A stretch of DNA of 64,000 bases from JAJVID01 sp035714085 (GTDB taxonomy: Bacteria > Acidobacteriota > Blastocatellia > RBC074), in NCBI GenBank assembly GCA_035714085.1, contig DASTMP010000072.1, positions 1 to 64,000 of the forward strand. The letters are read 5' to 3'. The notes below the pieces were generated by a model. That model was not told where the DNA came from. It made no database searches and was given only the letters and a program-made list of their open reading frames with translations. Both the position numbers and the translations under genes were made by a program. The first letter of the stretch is position 1. Every line of letters begins with the position of its first letter. Of this stretch, positions 16,464-24,599 are shown one piece after another.

Positions 16464-17826
16464 TGTTTCTCCTGATGGTAGCGGGTTGAGCGCCGCCGCC
16501 TGTTGAAATCGGTTGTGAACTCGCCGGCTTGGGCGCAGTCAGACGTCCTCTAGCCATGACCACTTTTTGTCCGTCTTCAGTCCCTTCGGTCCAGGCGATA
16601 AAAAGATGATCGGGTCGCTCGAAAAGGAGTGTTGGATAGGTGGCGCTGCCTGCGGCATGTCCCAACCTTTGCGTCGGCGCCAACGAGCCGTCCTTATCAA
16701 CCTGGCGGAAGTAGGCGTCGAATTTGCCCCAGCCATTTTGATCGGAGACCTCGCGCGCCTGAAACACCAGACCGACGGAGCCTTCCAGCGCGAGCAACTG
16801 CGGGTGGTTCGCATCGAGAAGGCTCGCGTCCGCTTCAACTTTTGCGTAGAAATGCGCGCCGTTATCGCCGGACGACGCGATGTATACGCGTCCTCGGTCG
16901 CCGGTAACGGTCCTCCATGCGGCAAACAACTTCCCGCCCATCGTCGCCAGCGACGGCCCTGAATGCGGGCAGCCGTCGATCCGCCAGTTATCCTCGGCGA
17001 CGCGAGTAGGCGCGCCGAACGTGGCTCCACCGTCTGCAGATGTGCCAATGAAGATGTCGCGAATATCGTCGTTGATCACGCCGCGCCAGCCGATGTGCAT
17101 GGTCTTGGCGTCGGTGAAGGCGATCGAGGGGCGGCAGCAGGGACACACATTCAGCGCGACGCGAACGCTTTTTTCGAATGACTGGCCGCGATCGACCGAC
17201 CTGGCGACGTAGAGCGCGGAAGAACCGGACTTGCCCTGTCCGCGGTCACGCCCGTCCAACCACGCCGCGTAAACCGCGCCGTCCGGTCCCACGGCCAGCG
17301 TATAAAACGACTGCGAGGCCGTGCCCGAAGGATCGACGGGAATCGATTTACCGAAAGATCGCCCCCAATTCGTCGAGATGGCCAGCCGCAGCGAGGAGTG
17401 ATCGTGGCTGTCTTCCGCAGTCCAGAGCGCGTAAAATTCGCGCATGGAGCGCACAATCATCTGCGGCGTGTTCTCCGCGTGAGAGGCTACTTCCCCGCTG
17501 TCGTTGATGCGCAGTCCTTCGTCAAAGCTGTCGCCGCCGTCTGAAGAGGTCTGTAACCATAAATTGCGGTCCTTGAGGCGCAACAGAAACAGATCGCCCG
17601 AGGCGCGCACGCCGAGTTGCGGGTAACTCCCCTTTACCAGAACGCGCCCTGTCGGTTCGAAGGTAAATTGATAGTTTCCCTCACGGCCCGCCGCCCCCGT
17701 CGCTATGGACAAAATTACAGTAGCAACAAGAATGATGACGATCGACGGCAGCGCATTCCTCAGCGATCTGGCGACTGTCGCCGGGTTGTGAACAAACTCC
17801 TGTATTTTGGATGCCTGTTTTTTCAT
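16450..17826 (-). CDS. BNR/sialidase-fold propeller protein with a CPCC motif
   Basis: This 458-residue protein has an N-terminal membrane anchor or uncleaved signal (IVIILVATVILSIATG, about 29-44) and a series of Asp-box repeats (SSDGGDSF, STNWGRSF, SVDRGQSF, SADGGATF, SSGDNGAHF), the marks of a six-bladed sialidase-like propeller. It also has two Cys motifs not expected in sialidases: VCPCCRPSIA near residue 225 and GCPHSGPSLA near residue 285. They sit in adjacent blades and could bind a metal ion or form disulfides. I would not call it an active sialidase; the catalytic Arg triad cannot be confirmed by eye. The ribosome-binding site AAGGA precedes ATG 17826. It is followed by, and overlaps, the TonB-dependent receptor gene. 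Confidence 0.82.
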   Translation of the reverse strand: MKKQASKIQEFVHNPATVARSLRNALPSIVIILVATVILSIATGAAGREGNYQFTFEPTGRVLVKGSYPQLGVRASGDLFLLRLKDRNLWLQTSSDGGDSFDEGLRINDSGEVASHAENTPQMIVRSMREFYALWTAEDSHDHSSLRLAISTNWGRSFGKSIPVDPSGTASQSFYTLAVGPDGAVYAAWLDGRDRGQGKSGSSALYVARSVDRGQSFEKSVRVALNVCPCCRPSIAFTDAKTMHIGWRGVINDDIRDIFIGTSADGGATFGAPTRVAEDNWRIDGCPHSGPSLATMGGKLFAAWRTVTGDRGRVYIASSGDNGAHFYAKVEADASLLDANHPQLLALEGSVGLVFQAREVSDQNGWGKFDAYFRQVDKDGSLAPTQRLGHAAGSATYPTLLFERPDHLFIAWTEGTEDGQKVVMARGRLTAPKPASSQPISTGGGAQPATIRRNNDKH

Positions 17827-18097
17827 ATTGTTTTTTCCTTCGGCGATCGAAAAATACTTCCGCGATCGTCTTCCTGAAGATAGAAGACAATACGCGGCGC
17901 AATCGAATCCAACCTCCTATCACTTTGGGCGGGGTGAGCGCCGAAAGAACTGGCGCCGGCTTTCGACAAACGTCGAGTGAAATAGCGATAAATCGACCAA
18001 CACCGAAAAGCGCCGGTCTCCGACAAGTCGGCAGGCGCGCCTCGACATCAGTCAACAGATGGTTGAATCGATGATGGTATTTTCAGGAGATAAGTCC

Positions 18098-18520
18098 CTA
18101 ACAGGTGGGAGGGGCGCGGGGAGAGGAAGGCTGCGCCGCAGATTGGCGGTCAACCAGAAATCGATCCCGGTAGAGTTGTAGCGGGATGGATGCGAGCGTT
18201 ACAAGCGGCGCTCGCGCAGGCGCCGCATGAAGTAAATTGTCTTTGGATGAAATCTCGGAAGAGGCGCAGTCGGCTGGACAAGGGACGGTCAACGCTGCTT
18301 CATCGCTGACCGAGACGTCTCCAGGCTTAGGCTCGTGGCCTTTGACATAAGCATGACGCCTCGCGCAGCAACAATGGCCCGCCGCAATGCAGCACTCCAT
18401 CTCGCAAACGTCCGGCTCCTGGAAGGCCAGTGAAAGCGGCATAGAAAGCCAGCCTATCGCCAGCGCCAACGCCGCGACCGCCGCGCGTACCCTGAGCCGG
18501 GTTTTCAGCTTGATGGTCAT
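18098..18520 (-). CDS. Small secreted Cys/His-rich protein, copy 1 (family not recognised)
   Basis: This 140-residue protein has a signal peptide (VRAAVAALALAIGWLSMPLSLA) and a compact Cys/His cluster: Cys 39, 43, 44, 50, 51, 52 with His 49, then His 56 and 62, and a CPADC pair at 81/85. The pattern is C-x3-CC-x4-H-CCC followed by C-x3-C. The C-terminus ends in PRAPP plus a few residues. The protein at 23909-24343 has the same Cys pattern and the same ending, so these are paralogues. Such density of thiols suggests binding of a soft metal such as copper or zinc, but this is inference. I chose ATG 18520; a TTG at 18562 would add 14 residues. It lies 63 bp after the TlpA-like gene and upstream of the CPCC-propeller and receptor genes. 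Confidence 0.75.
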   Translation of the reverse strand: MTIKLKTRLRVRAAVAALALAIGWLSMPLSLAFQEPDVCEMECCIAAGHCCCARRHAYVKGHEPKPGDVSVSDEAALTVPCPADCASSEISSKDNLLHAAPARAPLVTLASIPLQLYRDRFLVDRQSAAQPSSPRAPPTC

Positions 18521-18583
18521 TGGAAGTTGTCTATCGTAGCAACTTACTTGAGACGCGGTCAATCTCGATAGCGTACTTACTTA

Positions 18584-19075
18584 CTATTGAAGGAATTTTT
18601 CGACCTCTTGAAGGTCAGTTACGCCATCGATACGACCTTCAAGCCTTCCTTGACGTCCTACTATGATCGTTACCGGCAGGACATCCGTTACTCCGTAGAG
18701 CTTGGCAATACGTCGGTTTCCGAATAGTAATGGATAGTTTATTCGGGACTTTACGGCCAGCCGCCTCACCCGGCCCGGGTTTATCGGCGGGTATGCAACG
18801 CCGACAACCTGCAACCCTAGATTTCGATAGCTTCGCTGCAGGCGGACGAACTCCCGGACTTCGGCGAGGCAGGGCGCACACCAGGTGGCCCAGAAGTTGA
18901 TGACGACAATTTTGCCTTTGTAGTCCTTGAGCCGCACGATTCGCCCACTAGCGTCCTTTAGCGCAAATTGATGGGCGAGCGGCGGCTGTTCCGAGGGGAC
19001 TTTCCCATCGGTCTGATTGCCAGCGACGATCGGCTGCGTCGCCAATATTAACAGTAGAAAAGTCGCCCGCAGCAT
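18584..19075 (-). CDS. TlpA/ResA-type periplasmic thioredoxin-fold protein
   Basis: This 163-residue protein has a signal peptide (MLRATFLLLILATQPIVAG) and a thioredoxin fold with the active site WCAPC (Cys 66 and Cys 69) in the segment VINFWATWCAPC. The family works in the periplasm as a thiol-disulfide reductase, often supplying reduced Cys residues to metal-binding proteins or cytochrome c. Here the neighbours are a Cys-rich secreted protein (63 bp downstream) and an HMA-domain barrel protein with two CxxC motifs (9 bp upstream), both plausible clients. Confidence 0.9.
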   Translation of the reverse strand: MLRATFLLLILATQPIVAGNQTDGKVPSEQPPLAHQFALKDASGRIVRLKDYKGKIVVINFWATWCAPCLAEVREFVRLQRSYRNLGLQVVGVAYPPINPGRVRRLAVKSRINYPLLFGNRRIAKLYGVTDVLPVTIIVGRQGRLEGRIDGVTDLQEVEKFLQ

Positions 19076-19084
19076 TCCGAGGAC

Positions 19085-20506
19085 CTAGTACATAAATCTG
19101 ACTCCAAACATCACGCTTCTATCTGTCCGCAAGAGCCGCGGTCCCGTGTTGAGCGCAACCGGCAGTTGATAGCTTCCTTCGATCACCCACCTCGGATTGA
19201 ACGCGAACTGTATCGCCGGGGCGACGTAGTACTCCGACGCGCTACTGCCTGGGACCACATTGCCGCGAATCCTGCCCCTTGCTTTGTGAAGGTAGTTCGT
19301 TTCCAGAATCAGCCTCAGCTCGTTGGTCGGCCCACGGTACTCGACGGGAAGCAGTATGTATTCGAGGTCGGTATTCAGCCGAACTTCATTGCCCATTCGA
19401 ACTCCCACGAACTCACTGCGCATCACGCCCTCGACGTTCGCTCCGTAGACGAACCGCCGCTTCGCCCGAGAGTAGGCCGCATCCACGTGAGTGGAAAGTC
19501 CGCCGTCTATCCGGAGTAATTGCCGGCGAAGGAACTCATCTCCATTTGTAGCGGGATCGCTGACCACATCCTTGCTGGCGGTCGGCAACTCTAAGCCGAC
19601 GCGAATTGCGGCCTGCCGGTCCCCTCCAGTCTCAAGGGAATTGTAGAAACGATACTTGACCCATGCGATAACGTTGCCGGAGTTATGCGCCGAGGAACTT
19701 CCCTGATCATAGATGTGGTATGGGACTTCCCCTTCAAACTGGAGCCTGGGCGTAGGAGTGTAGCTGAAGCCTAAACGCGCCTCGTGGTGATCCACTCTCA
19801 GGGCGCCCAGGTGTTGTTGCGTGAAGTGATATCGCAGCGTGACCTCGCCGCCCTTGTAGACCGCCAGACTGGGGGTGGTCGTCCAGATAGGGGCAGGGGG
19901 CGCGCCGGCGGCGGCGTCCACTTCGACAAACGGACCTCGGATAGGGTTCGCATCGGGGAACGGAACATAACCGGTCTCTGAACGGCTAACTTCCCTCTTG
20001 CCGCTGCGCAGGCGTATCACTTCACACTGTTCGCATCTCTTACCGCCGGTTTGCCAGTCGCCGATCGCCTCAAAGTCGCCGGCAGTGGCCCCAGTTTGGC
20101 CCCCAGGATTTAGTTCATCTCCGTCCAACTCGAAGCGCTGTCCCGACACTCCGGCCTCGATCCACCAACCTGAATCGTCACGCGTTAGCTTACCCGATAC
20201 GGCGATCTCGGCCGAGATGAGTTTGAATCCCGCTCTTTTGAGCGTCGCTTTCAGATCCGCAAAGCGGACCGGCTTTTCCGACTTTGGCTTGAACTCAGAG
20301 AGTCCTTGATTAAAGTCGGTTATCTTCACCTCCTCAGGCTTCGGGCCGAAATCGAGAAGACTTACGGCCTTCCTGATGCTGAAGGAGCACATGCTGCATA
20401 GGTGACCTCCCAACTTCATTCCGATGGATTTGACTTGAGCCTGAGCGCCGGCGGGAATGAACAACAAAACGGCAAACGTCCCTGCGAGAAACTTCGTCCT
20501 TTTCAT
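19085..20506 (-). CDS. Exported HMA-domain protein fused to an outer-membrane beta-barrel
   Basis: This 473-residue protein has a signal peptide (FLAGTFAVLLFIPAGAQAQ), then a heavy-metal-associated-like domain at about 24-105 with the metal-binding pair in GGHLCSMC (Cys 37 and 40). A linker with a second pair RCEQC (Cys 158 and 161) follows, then from about residue 210 an alternating-strand beta-barrel ending in FGVRFMY, with the terminal aromatic typical of outer-membrane proteins. HMA domains usually serve in the cytoplasm on chaperones or P-type ATPases; a periplasmic HMA domain on a barrel is unusual and suggests handing soft metal ions to or from an outer-membrane pore. The start ATG 20506 has AAGGAGG seven bases upstream. 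It leads the operon with the TlpA-like and Cys-rich genes. Confidence 0.78.
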   Translation of the reverse strand: MKRTKFLAGTFAVLLFIPAGAQAQVKSIGMKLGGHLCSMCSFSIRKAVSLLDFGPKPEEVKITDFNQGLSEFKPKSEKPVRFADLKATLKRAGFKLISAEIAVSGKLTRDDSGWWIEAGVSGQRFELDGDELNPGGQTGATAGDFEAIGDWQTGGKRCEQCEVIRLRSGKREVSRSETGYVPFPDANPIRGPFVEVDAAAGAPPAPIWTTTPSLAVYKGGEVTLRYHFTQQHLGALRVDHHEARLGFSYTPTPRLQFEGEVPYHIYDQGSSSAHNSGNVIAWVKYRFYNSLETGGDRQAAIRVGLELPTASKDVVSDPATNGDEFLRRQLLRIDGGLSTHVDAAYSRAKRRFVYGANVEGVMRSEFVGVRMGNEVRLNTDLEYILLPVEYRGPTNELRLILETNYLHKARGRIRGNVVPGSSASEYYVAPAIQFAFNPRWVIEGSYQLPVALNTGPRLLRTDRSVMFGVRFMY

Positions 20507-20562
20507 TGTATCCTCCTTGGTGAGTGATTTTTCTGTGACCTGACGCTTTTCTACGCCCGTAA

Positions 20563-20577
20563 ACTTGCCGGGCAAGT
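20563..20577. promoter_or_regulatory. Perfect 7+1+7 palindrome upstream of the HMA-barrel operon
   Basis: ACTTGCCGGGCAAGT is a perfect dyad 57 bp upstream of the HMA-barrel start codon. It is a candidate operator or a hairpin in the leader. No regulator gene is adjacent, so the binding protein is unknown. Confidence 0.35.
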
Positions 20578-20600
20578 GGCGATAGAGGGGAGCTCTTGCG

Positions 20601-20897
20601 TTAGGAAATGTCGTATACGCTTATCAAAGTGATCAAAACATTCCTCCTATATATAAAGACGCAAAACAAGGGGAATTTTGCCCGGGAATTATTTCGTTTT
20701 TGCCTCCTCTTGTAGTCAACCTCGCGCGTTGCGGCATTGATCCACGCCACTACCCTCTCATCGCTAGTCGTTATGTTTACGCCGCCGCCTGGCACGATGA
20801 TGATCTCGGGGCGCGGGCAGTTCTCGATCGTGTATCGTGGCGCGACTTTGACGAAGCTGTGGCTGACGATCGGGTCGATCGCACGCGCAATTGACAA
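20601..20897 (-). pseudogene. Fragment of a DJ-1/PfpI-type gene
   Basis: The 98-codon frame contains about 55 residues resembling the middle of a DJ-1/PfpI (glutamine-amidotransferase-like) domain: APRYTIENCPRPEIIIVPGG followed by TSDERVVAWINAA. The nucleophile elbow that should come next (typically SVCTGA) is missing, and the remaining residues are unrelated and basic. The start of the domain is also absent. It lies between the two minus-strand metal/receptor loci and looks like a remnant left by deletion or insertion. Confidence 0.6.
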
Positions 20898-20956
20898 GGG
20901 CCGGGTGCGTCAAATACAAGCGTGTTTGGCGCACCCCGGCGGGCCGCATAGCCGGA

Positions 20957-21010
20957 CGCATCCGGCTGGGAGAGAAAGACCAGAAATAGAAAACTCCCAG
21001 CCCGGATGCG
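20957..21010. repeat. Inverted repeat after the second TonB-dependent receptor gene
   Basis: CGCATCCGGCTGGGAG (20957-20972) pairs with CTCCCAGCCCGGATGCG (20994-21010) with one bulged base. It lies 18 bp past the receptor stop and could end its transcript, but no T-run follows, so it may instead be a repetitive palindrome. Confidence 0.5.
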
Positions 21011-21027
21011 GCTTTTCGGCCACAGCG

Positions 21028-23283
21028 TTAAAAGTGGTAGGTCAGCGAAGCCGAAATGAAGCGTGGCGGCGAGTACTGCACGGGCGTGAATTCGCTCTCT
21101 TTGGCGATGCGAAAGACACGGTCCGTCGCATTCTCAAGATTGAACCTCAAAGTGACGCCTCGCCGCTCCCTGCGCAGCAGGTCGATTCCGAAGTAGAAGT
21201 TGGCGACGAAGTGTTCGGGTAAGCGAACGAGGACTTCTTCGCCATCGGCGTTCGGCAAAGCCGCGGGCGTGCCGCTGCCGTATTCGAACTGCGCCGTCGC
21301 GAAGAAGCCGCTGCGCCGCTCACGGTAATTTACCCCCGCGACGGCGGTATGAATCTGGTCGAAGGCGGCCGGCCCGCGTTCGCCCGGTTCGACGTTCTCG
21401 ACCGTGAAGCCGCCGGAGATCGGCCCCGTCTGAAAGGCTCGCTGCGCTGTGTAGCTGAAATACCCCGACAGTCCCAGCCGCTTGATCTCCGCCAACTGCA
21501 ATGACGCCTCAACGCCATAAGCCTTGCCGCGCGCAAACGTCGTCGGCGCGAAGATCCGCACGTTGGCGAGTTCGGTCGTCTCGAAAGAGTGTTCATCCGA
21601 CCGCAAAAAACTTGTGACGCGCGCGACCACGCGGTCGCCGAACGCGTGGCTGACGCCCGTCTCATAAAAGTTACTGCGCGAAATCTGAGGCGGCGCTCCG
21701 TTAAAGCCGAGTTGCGCTGAAAGCAGCAGGTTTTCAATCGGCGGCGGAGCGAAGAAGCGGTTGTAGGCGAAATGCAATACAGTGCGCCCCTCCTGCAGCG
21801 CATAAGCCAGATTGATTCGCGGACTTAACGCCTGTCCGCTGGTTACCAAGCTGTAGTAGTCGTAACGCAATCCAGGATTGATGGTGAACTCGCGCGTTAC
21901 CTGAATCTTGTCCTGTAAGTAAAGGCTGACCTCCCCGCCGGATTGGAGACGACGAAAATCGAAGGCTTCGATCTCTATATCGTTGTCGCGCGGATCGAAG
22001 GAGAAATCTTCGTCCAACCGCAGACGCATTAAATCAATCCCGGCTTTGACGGCGTGGCGCGGGCCGATGAAGAGCGAATAGTCGCTCTTGGCGCCAAACG
22101 TGATGTCGTTGCGCTCGCCGCTCGCTTGAATAGATTCAGGATCCGAAGTCGGTAACAATCGCGCCTTCGCGTAACGCTCGTAGCCCGATGTCGAAAGGAT
22201 CGCCGACGGAGAAAAGGTGTGGGTCCAAGAAAACACCGCCGTCTGCTCACGGTTGCGTTGGAAGAAGTCACGCTCGCGCTCTTGGTCTTCGGTCGTGTTC
22301 GGCAATTGAAAATTGGCGCCGTCGCCCGAAAGCGACAGCCGGACAGAATCATGGTCATTCGCCCGATAATCGAACTGCGCGAAGCTGCGCGCCCCTTTGC
22401 CAAAATCGTGGAAGCGCACAGGCTCCGGGGTGTTCAGGTAGCGCAAGCTCTGGAAGCCTTGCCCGTAAAAAAAGTAGCCGAACTTCTCCGTATGGCCGCC
22501 GTAATCGAACGCGAAGTTGTCACGCAGATAATTGCCTGCGCCGACGGTCACGCTGCCGTGATTGTTTGCGTCGAAGCCGTTGCGCGTAACGACATCGAGA
22601 ATGCCGCCGAAGCGGTTGCCAAACTCCGCCGGAAAGCCGCCTGTGATCACATTGACCGACTGGATTACGTCTGGCGCGAGGCCCGGCGTAAACAACTGGT
22701 GCGGGTTATCGAAGAACGAGACGCCGTTGATAAATGTGTTGAGCGAGAGCTCGTTGCCGCGCAGGTGAACGAGATTGTCATGGCTGCCGACGGCGCTCGA
22801 CACGAAGGGCGTGATGATCTCCGTCAGTTGCGCGCGGCGGGCGTAGGGCAGCGCATCGATCTGTTCGCGCGTGAGCGTGGTCGCGGTAGCCGCTTCAGTT
22901 TCATCCATAAGTTTCGCCCGCGCGTTGACTGTGATCTGCTCTTTGATGGTTGCGACCGGAATCAACTCAAAATCGATTTGCCGCGTCCCTCTCGGCGCGA
23001 GCGTGATGGTCGCTCGCTGCTGTTGGAATGTCTCAGCAGTCACGCTTATGTCGTAACGGCCCGGACTTAAATTGACGAACGAAAAACGACCTTCCACATC
23101 GCTCTTTGTGATCAGGGCGGTTGCTAACATGTCGCTTTCAAGTTTGACGGTCGCCCCGGAAACAGGCGCGACCATCGTTTTATTGGTGATGGCGCCGCTG
23201 ATTCTCTGCTGCGCGAGTGCGGTTGTCTCAACGAACAAGATACAGAGAAACAGCGCAAATTTTATCGATGCGGACGGATTCAT
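21028..23283 (-). CDS. TonB-dependent receptor with carboxypeptidase-regulatory-like domain
   Basis: This 751-residue outer-membrane receptor has a signal peptide (FALFLCILFVETTALAQQ), a carboxypeptidase-regulatory-like domain at about 27-110, a plug at about 125-235 (LPYARRAQLTEIITPFV, then VITGGFPAEFGNRFGGILDV) and a barrel ending in SASLTYHF. It is shorter than the receptor at 13386-16463 and from a different subgroup. The substrate is unknown. AAGGAG lies in front of ATG 23283, inside the end of a truncated receptor-like frame whose stop overlaps this start (ATGA), so translation of the two is coupled. The Cys-rich gene at 23909-24343 lies upstream on the same strand, repeating the pairing seen in the first locus. 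Confidence 0.93.
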   Translation of the reverse strand: MNPSASIKFALFLCILFVETTALAQQRISGAITNKTMVAPVSGATVKLESDMLATALITKSDVEGRFSFVNLSPGRYDISVTAETFQQQRATITLAPRGTRQIDFELIPVATIKEQITVNARAKLMDETEAATATTLTREQIDALPYARRAQLTEIITPFVSSAVGSHDNLVHLRGNELSLNTFINGVSFFDNPHQLFTPGLAPDVIQSVNVITGGFPAEFGNRFGGILDVVTRNGFDANNHGSVTVGAGNYLRDNFAFDYGGHTEKFGYFFYGQGFQSLRYLNTPEPVRFHDFGKGARSFAQFDYRANDHDSVRLSLSGDGANFQLPNTTEDQERERDFFQRNREQTAVFSWTHTFSPSAILSTSGYERYAKARLLPTSDPESIQASGERNDITFGAKSDYSLFIGPRHAVKAGIDLMRLRLDEDFSFDPRDNDIEIEAFDFRRLQSGGEVSLYLQDKIQVTREFTINPGLRYDYYSLVTSGQALSPRINLAYALQEGRTVLHFAYNRFFAPPPIENLLLSAQLGFNGAPPQISRSNFYETGVSHAFGDRVVARVTSFLRSDEHSFETTELANVRIFAPTTFARGKAYGVEASLQLAEIKRLGLSGYFSYTAQRAFQTGPISGGFTVENVEPGERGPAAFDQIHTAVAGVNYRERRSGFFATAQFEYGSGTPAALPNADGEEVLVRLPEHFVANFYFGIDLLRRERRGVTLRFNLENATDRVFRIAKESEFTPVQYSPPRFISASLTYHF

Positions 23284-23612
23284 GTGTCACTCCTTTCTGC
23301 TCTTGACCGAACTGTTGGCTTCTGTTGCGGCGCCTTTCCGTTCGCGCGGTTGAGTTTATTCGGAGCCAACATCCAAGTGTGTCGAACATTGGCGGGTTCG
23401 AGTCCGGCCATATGAAACCTGCCTTGAGCGCCAGAGACGAGCGAGCGCGACTGCCCGCGCTCGGGATCGGCGCCAGCGATTGCAGCATTGGCGCCTGCGT
23501 TATTTTGCGAATCCTTTGCACGCCCATTGAGCGCAGCCTTGATGTTCTGCGCGATAGTATGGCTCGCCGCTGACAACAGCAGCGCGAGCAAACAGGTAAC
23601 GCTTGTACGCAT
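23280..23612 (-). pseudogene. Truncated N-terminus of a TonB-dependent-receptor-like gene
   Basis: The 110-codon frame begins with a strong ribosome-binding site (GGAGG) and a signal peptide (CLLALLLSAASHTIAQ). It continues with a carboxypeptidase-regulatory-like segment (NGRAKDSQNNAGANAAIAGA, then VSGAQGRFHMAGLEP) as found at the start of Oar-type receptors. After about residue 78 the sequence is unrelated, and no plug or barrel follows. It is either a decayed receptor or a short secreted leader peptide kept because its stop overlaps the receptor start at 23283 (ATGA). Confidence 0.6.
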
Positions 23613-23908
23613 TGAAACCTCCTCTTGATAAAGACGAACAATGGCAGCGTGGTCACAATGCGGTATTGGACCGGCTTGCAGTGGCGCCCATGTATAGATC
23701 GGCGCGTCTCAACCTGATGCGCCTACACGCAACCAACAGGGCGAACACACAAGTTTGCGCCTACACCAACTCGCAAATCGCCATAGGAACAGCCAGCGCG
23801 CATGTGCGCGTCACGCCCGGAACACACTCATGGGCGCAATTGCGCGCGTCGTTACGCGCCGCAGCCGGCGAACCGCTGATTTGTGATCACAGTAATCGGA
23901 CGGATTGT

Positions 23909-24343
23909 TCAGAGAAGGGAGAGAGGCGGAGCGCGGGGGGCGGCATGGTCATCGGCCAGAGCGTCACGCGCGAAGCGCGGCGTCCGCGCATAGATCGATT
24001 GCGCGACATCGACCTCGCCCGCATATTTCACAATGGGAGCTTTAGGAAACTGAAGATGATGGAAGCCGGAAGCGGGCTGAGCGCACCGCAGCGGGCAAGA
24101 CGCCTTCAGTTCATTTTCTGAGATAGCAGGCCGCCCATCCGCGCCGGGAACATGGCCTTTGACAAAATGCTTGCGCTTGGCGCAGCAACAATGCCCTTCG
24201 GCCACGCAGCATGCCATCCCGCAGACATCCGGCTCGTTCGCCATCAAGCGCAGCGCAGGCGACAGCCAGCTGAGCAGCAGCGCAAACACTGCCGCCGCGG
24301 CGTGTAATCGAGCGAAGACTCTTTTTCTTCCGTCCTGGTTCAT
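23909..24343 (-). CDS. Small secreted Cys/His-rich protein, copy 2 (family not recognised)
   Basis: This 144-residue protein has a signal-like hydrophobic segment (AAAAVFALLLSWLSPALRL) followed by EPDVCGMACC and GHCCCAKR. The thiols are Cys 41, 45, 46, 52, 53, 54 with His 51, 59 and 64, and a CPLRC pair at 83/87. This matches copy 1 (18098-18520) residue by residue in the Cys pattern, the KGH that follows, and the PRAPP ending. The spacing C-x3-CC-x5-CCC is identical in the two. It lies upstream of a receptor remnant and an intact TonB-dependent receptor on the same strand. Function is unknown; soft-metal binding at the outer membrane is a reasonable guess. Confidence 0.75.
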   Translation of the reverse strand: MNQDGRKRVFARLHAAAAVFALLLSWLSPALRLMANEPDVCGMACCVAEGHCCCAKRKHFVKGHVPGADGRPAISENELKASCPLRCAQPASGFHHLQFPKAPIVKYAGEVDVAQSIYARTPRFARDALADDHAAPRAPPLSLL

Positions 24344-24599
24344 TGCGGGTGTTATTTGTCAGCAGTGACGGATGTTCGATTCTCGTTTGGAGGCGCCCTC
24401 TATAAGAATCGCAATCTATGCCTCGCATCGCGAAATGTCAACGCCATAGGTACCGCCACACGCCTGCTGACATTCACTTGCAAGAAGAGACAAACCTTGC
24501 GCGTTAACTCCGGATTAGCAACAATGAAATCGAGCGCAAGCTGGTCGAGTCGATCTAGGTAATGAAGCGTGCGCGTGCTCAACGCAAAAGGTTAACTCT

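Noticed and set aside
23396..23420. GGTTCGAGTCC resembles the T-arm of a tRNA
   Set aside because: The flanking bases do not form the T stem, no acceptor or anticodon arm is visible, and the site lies in the receptor-like remnant.
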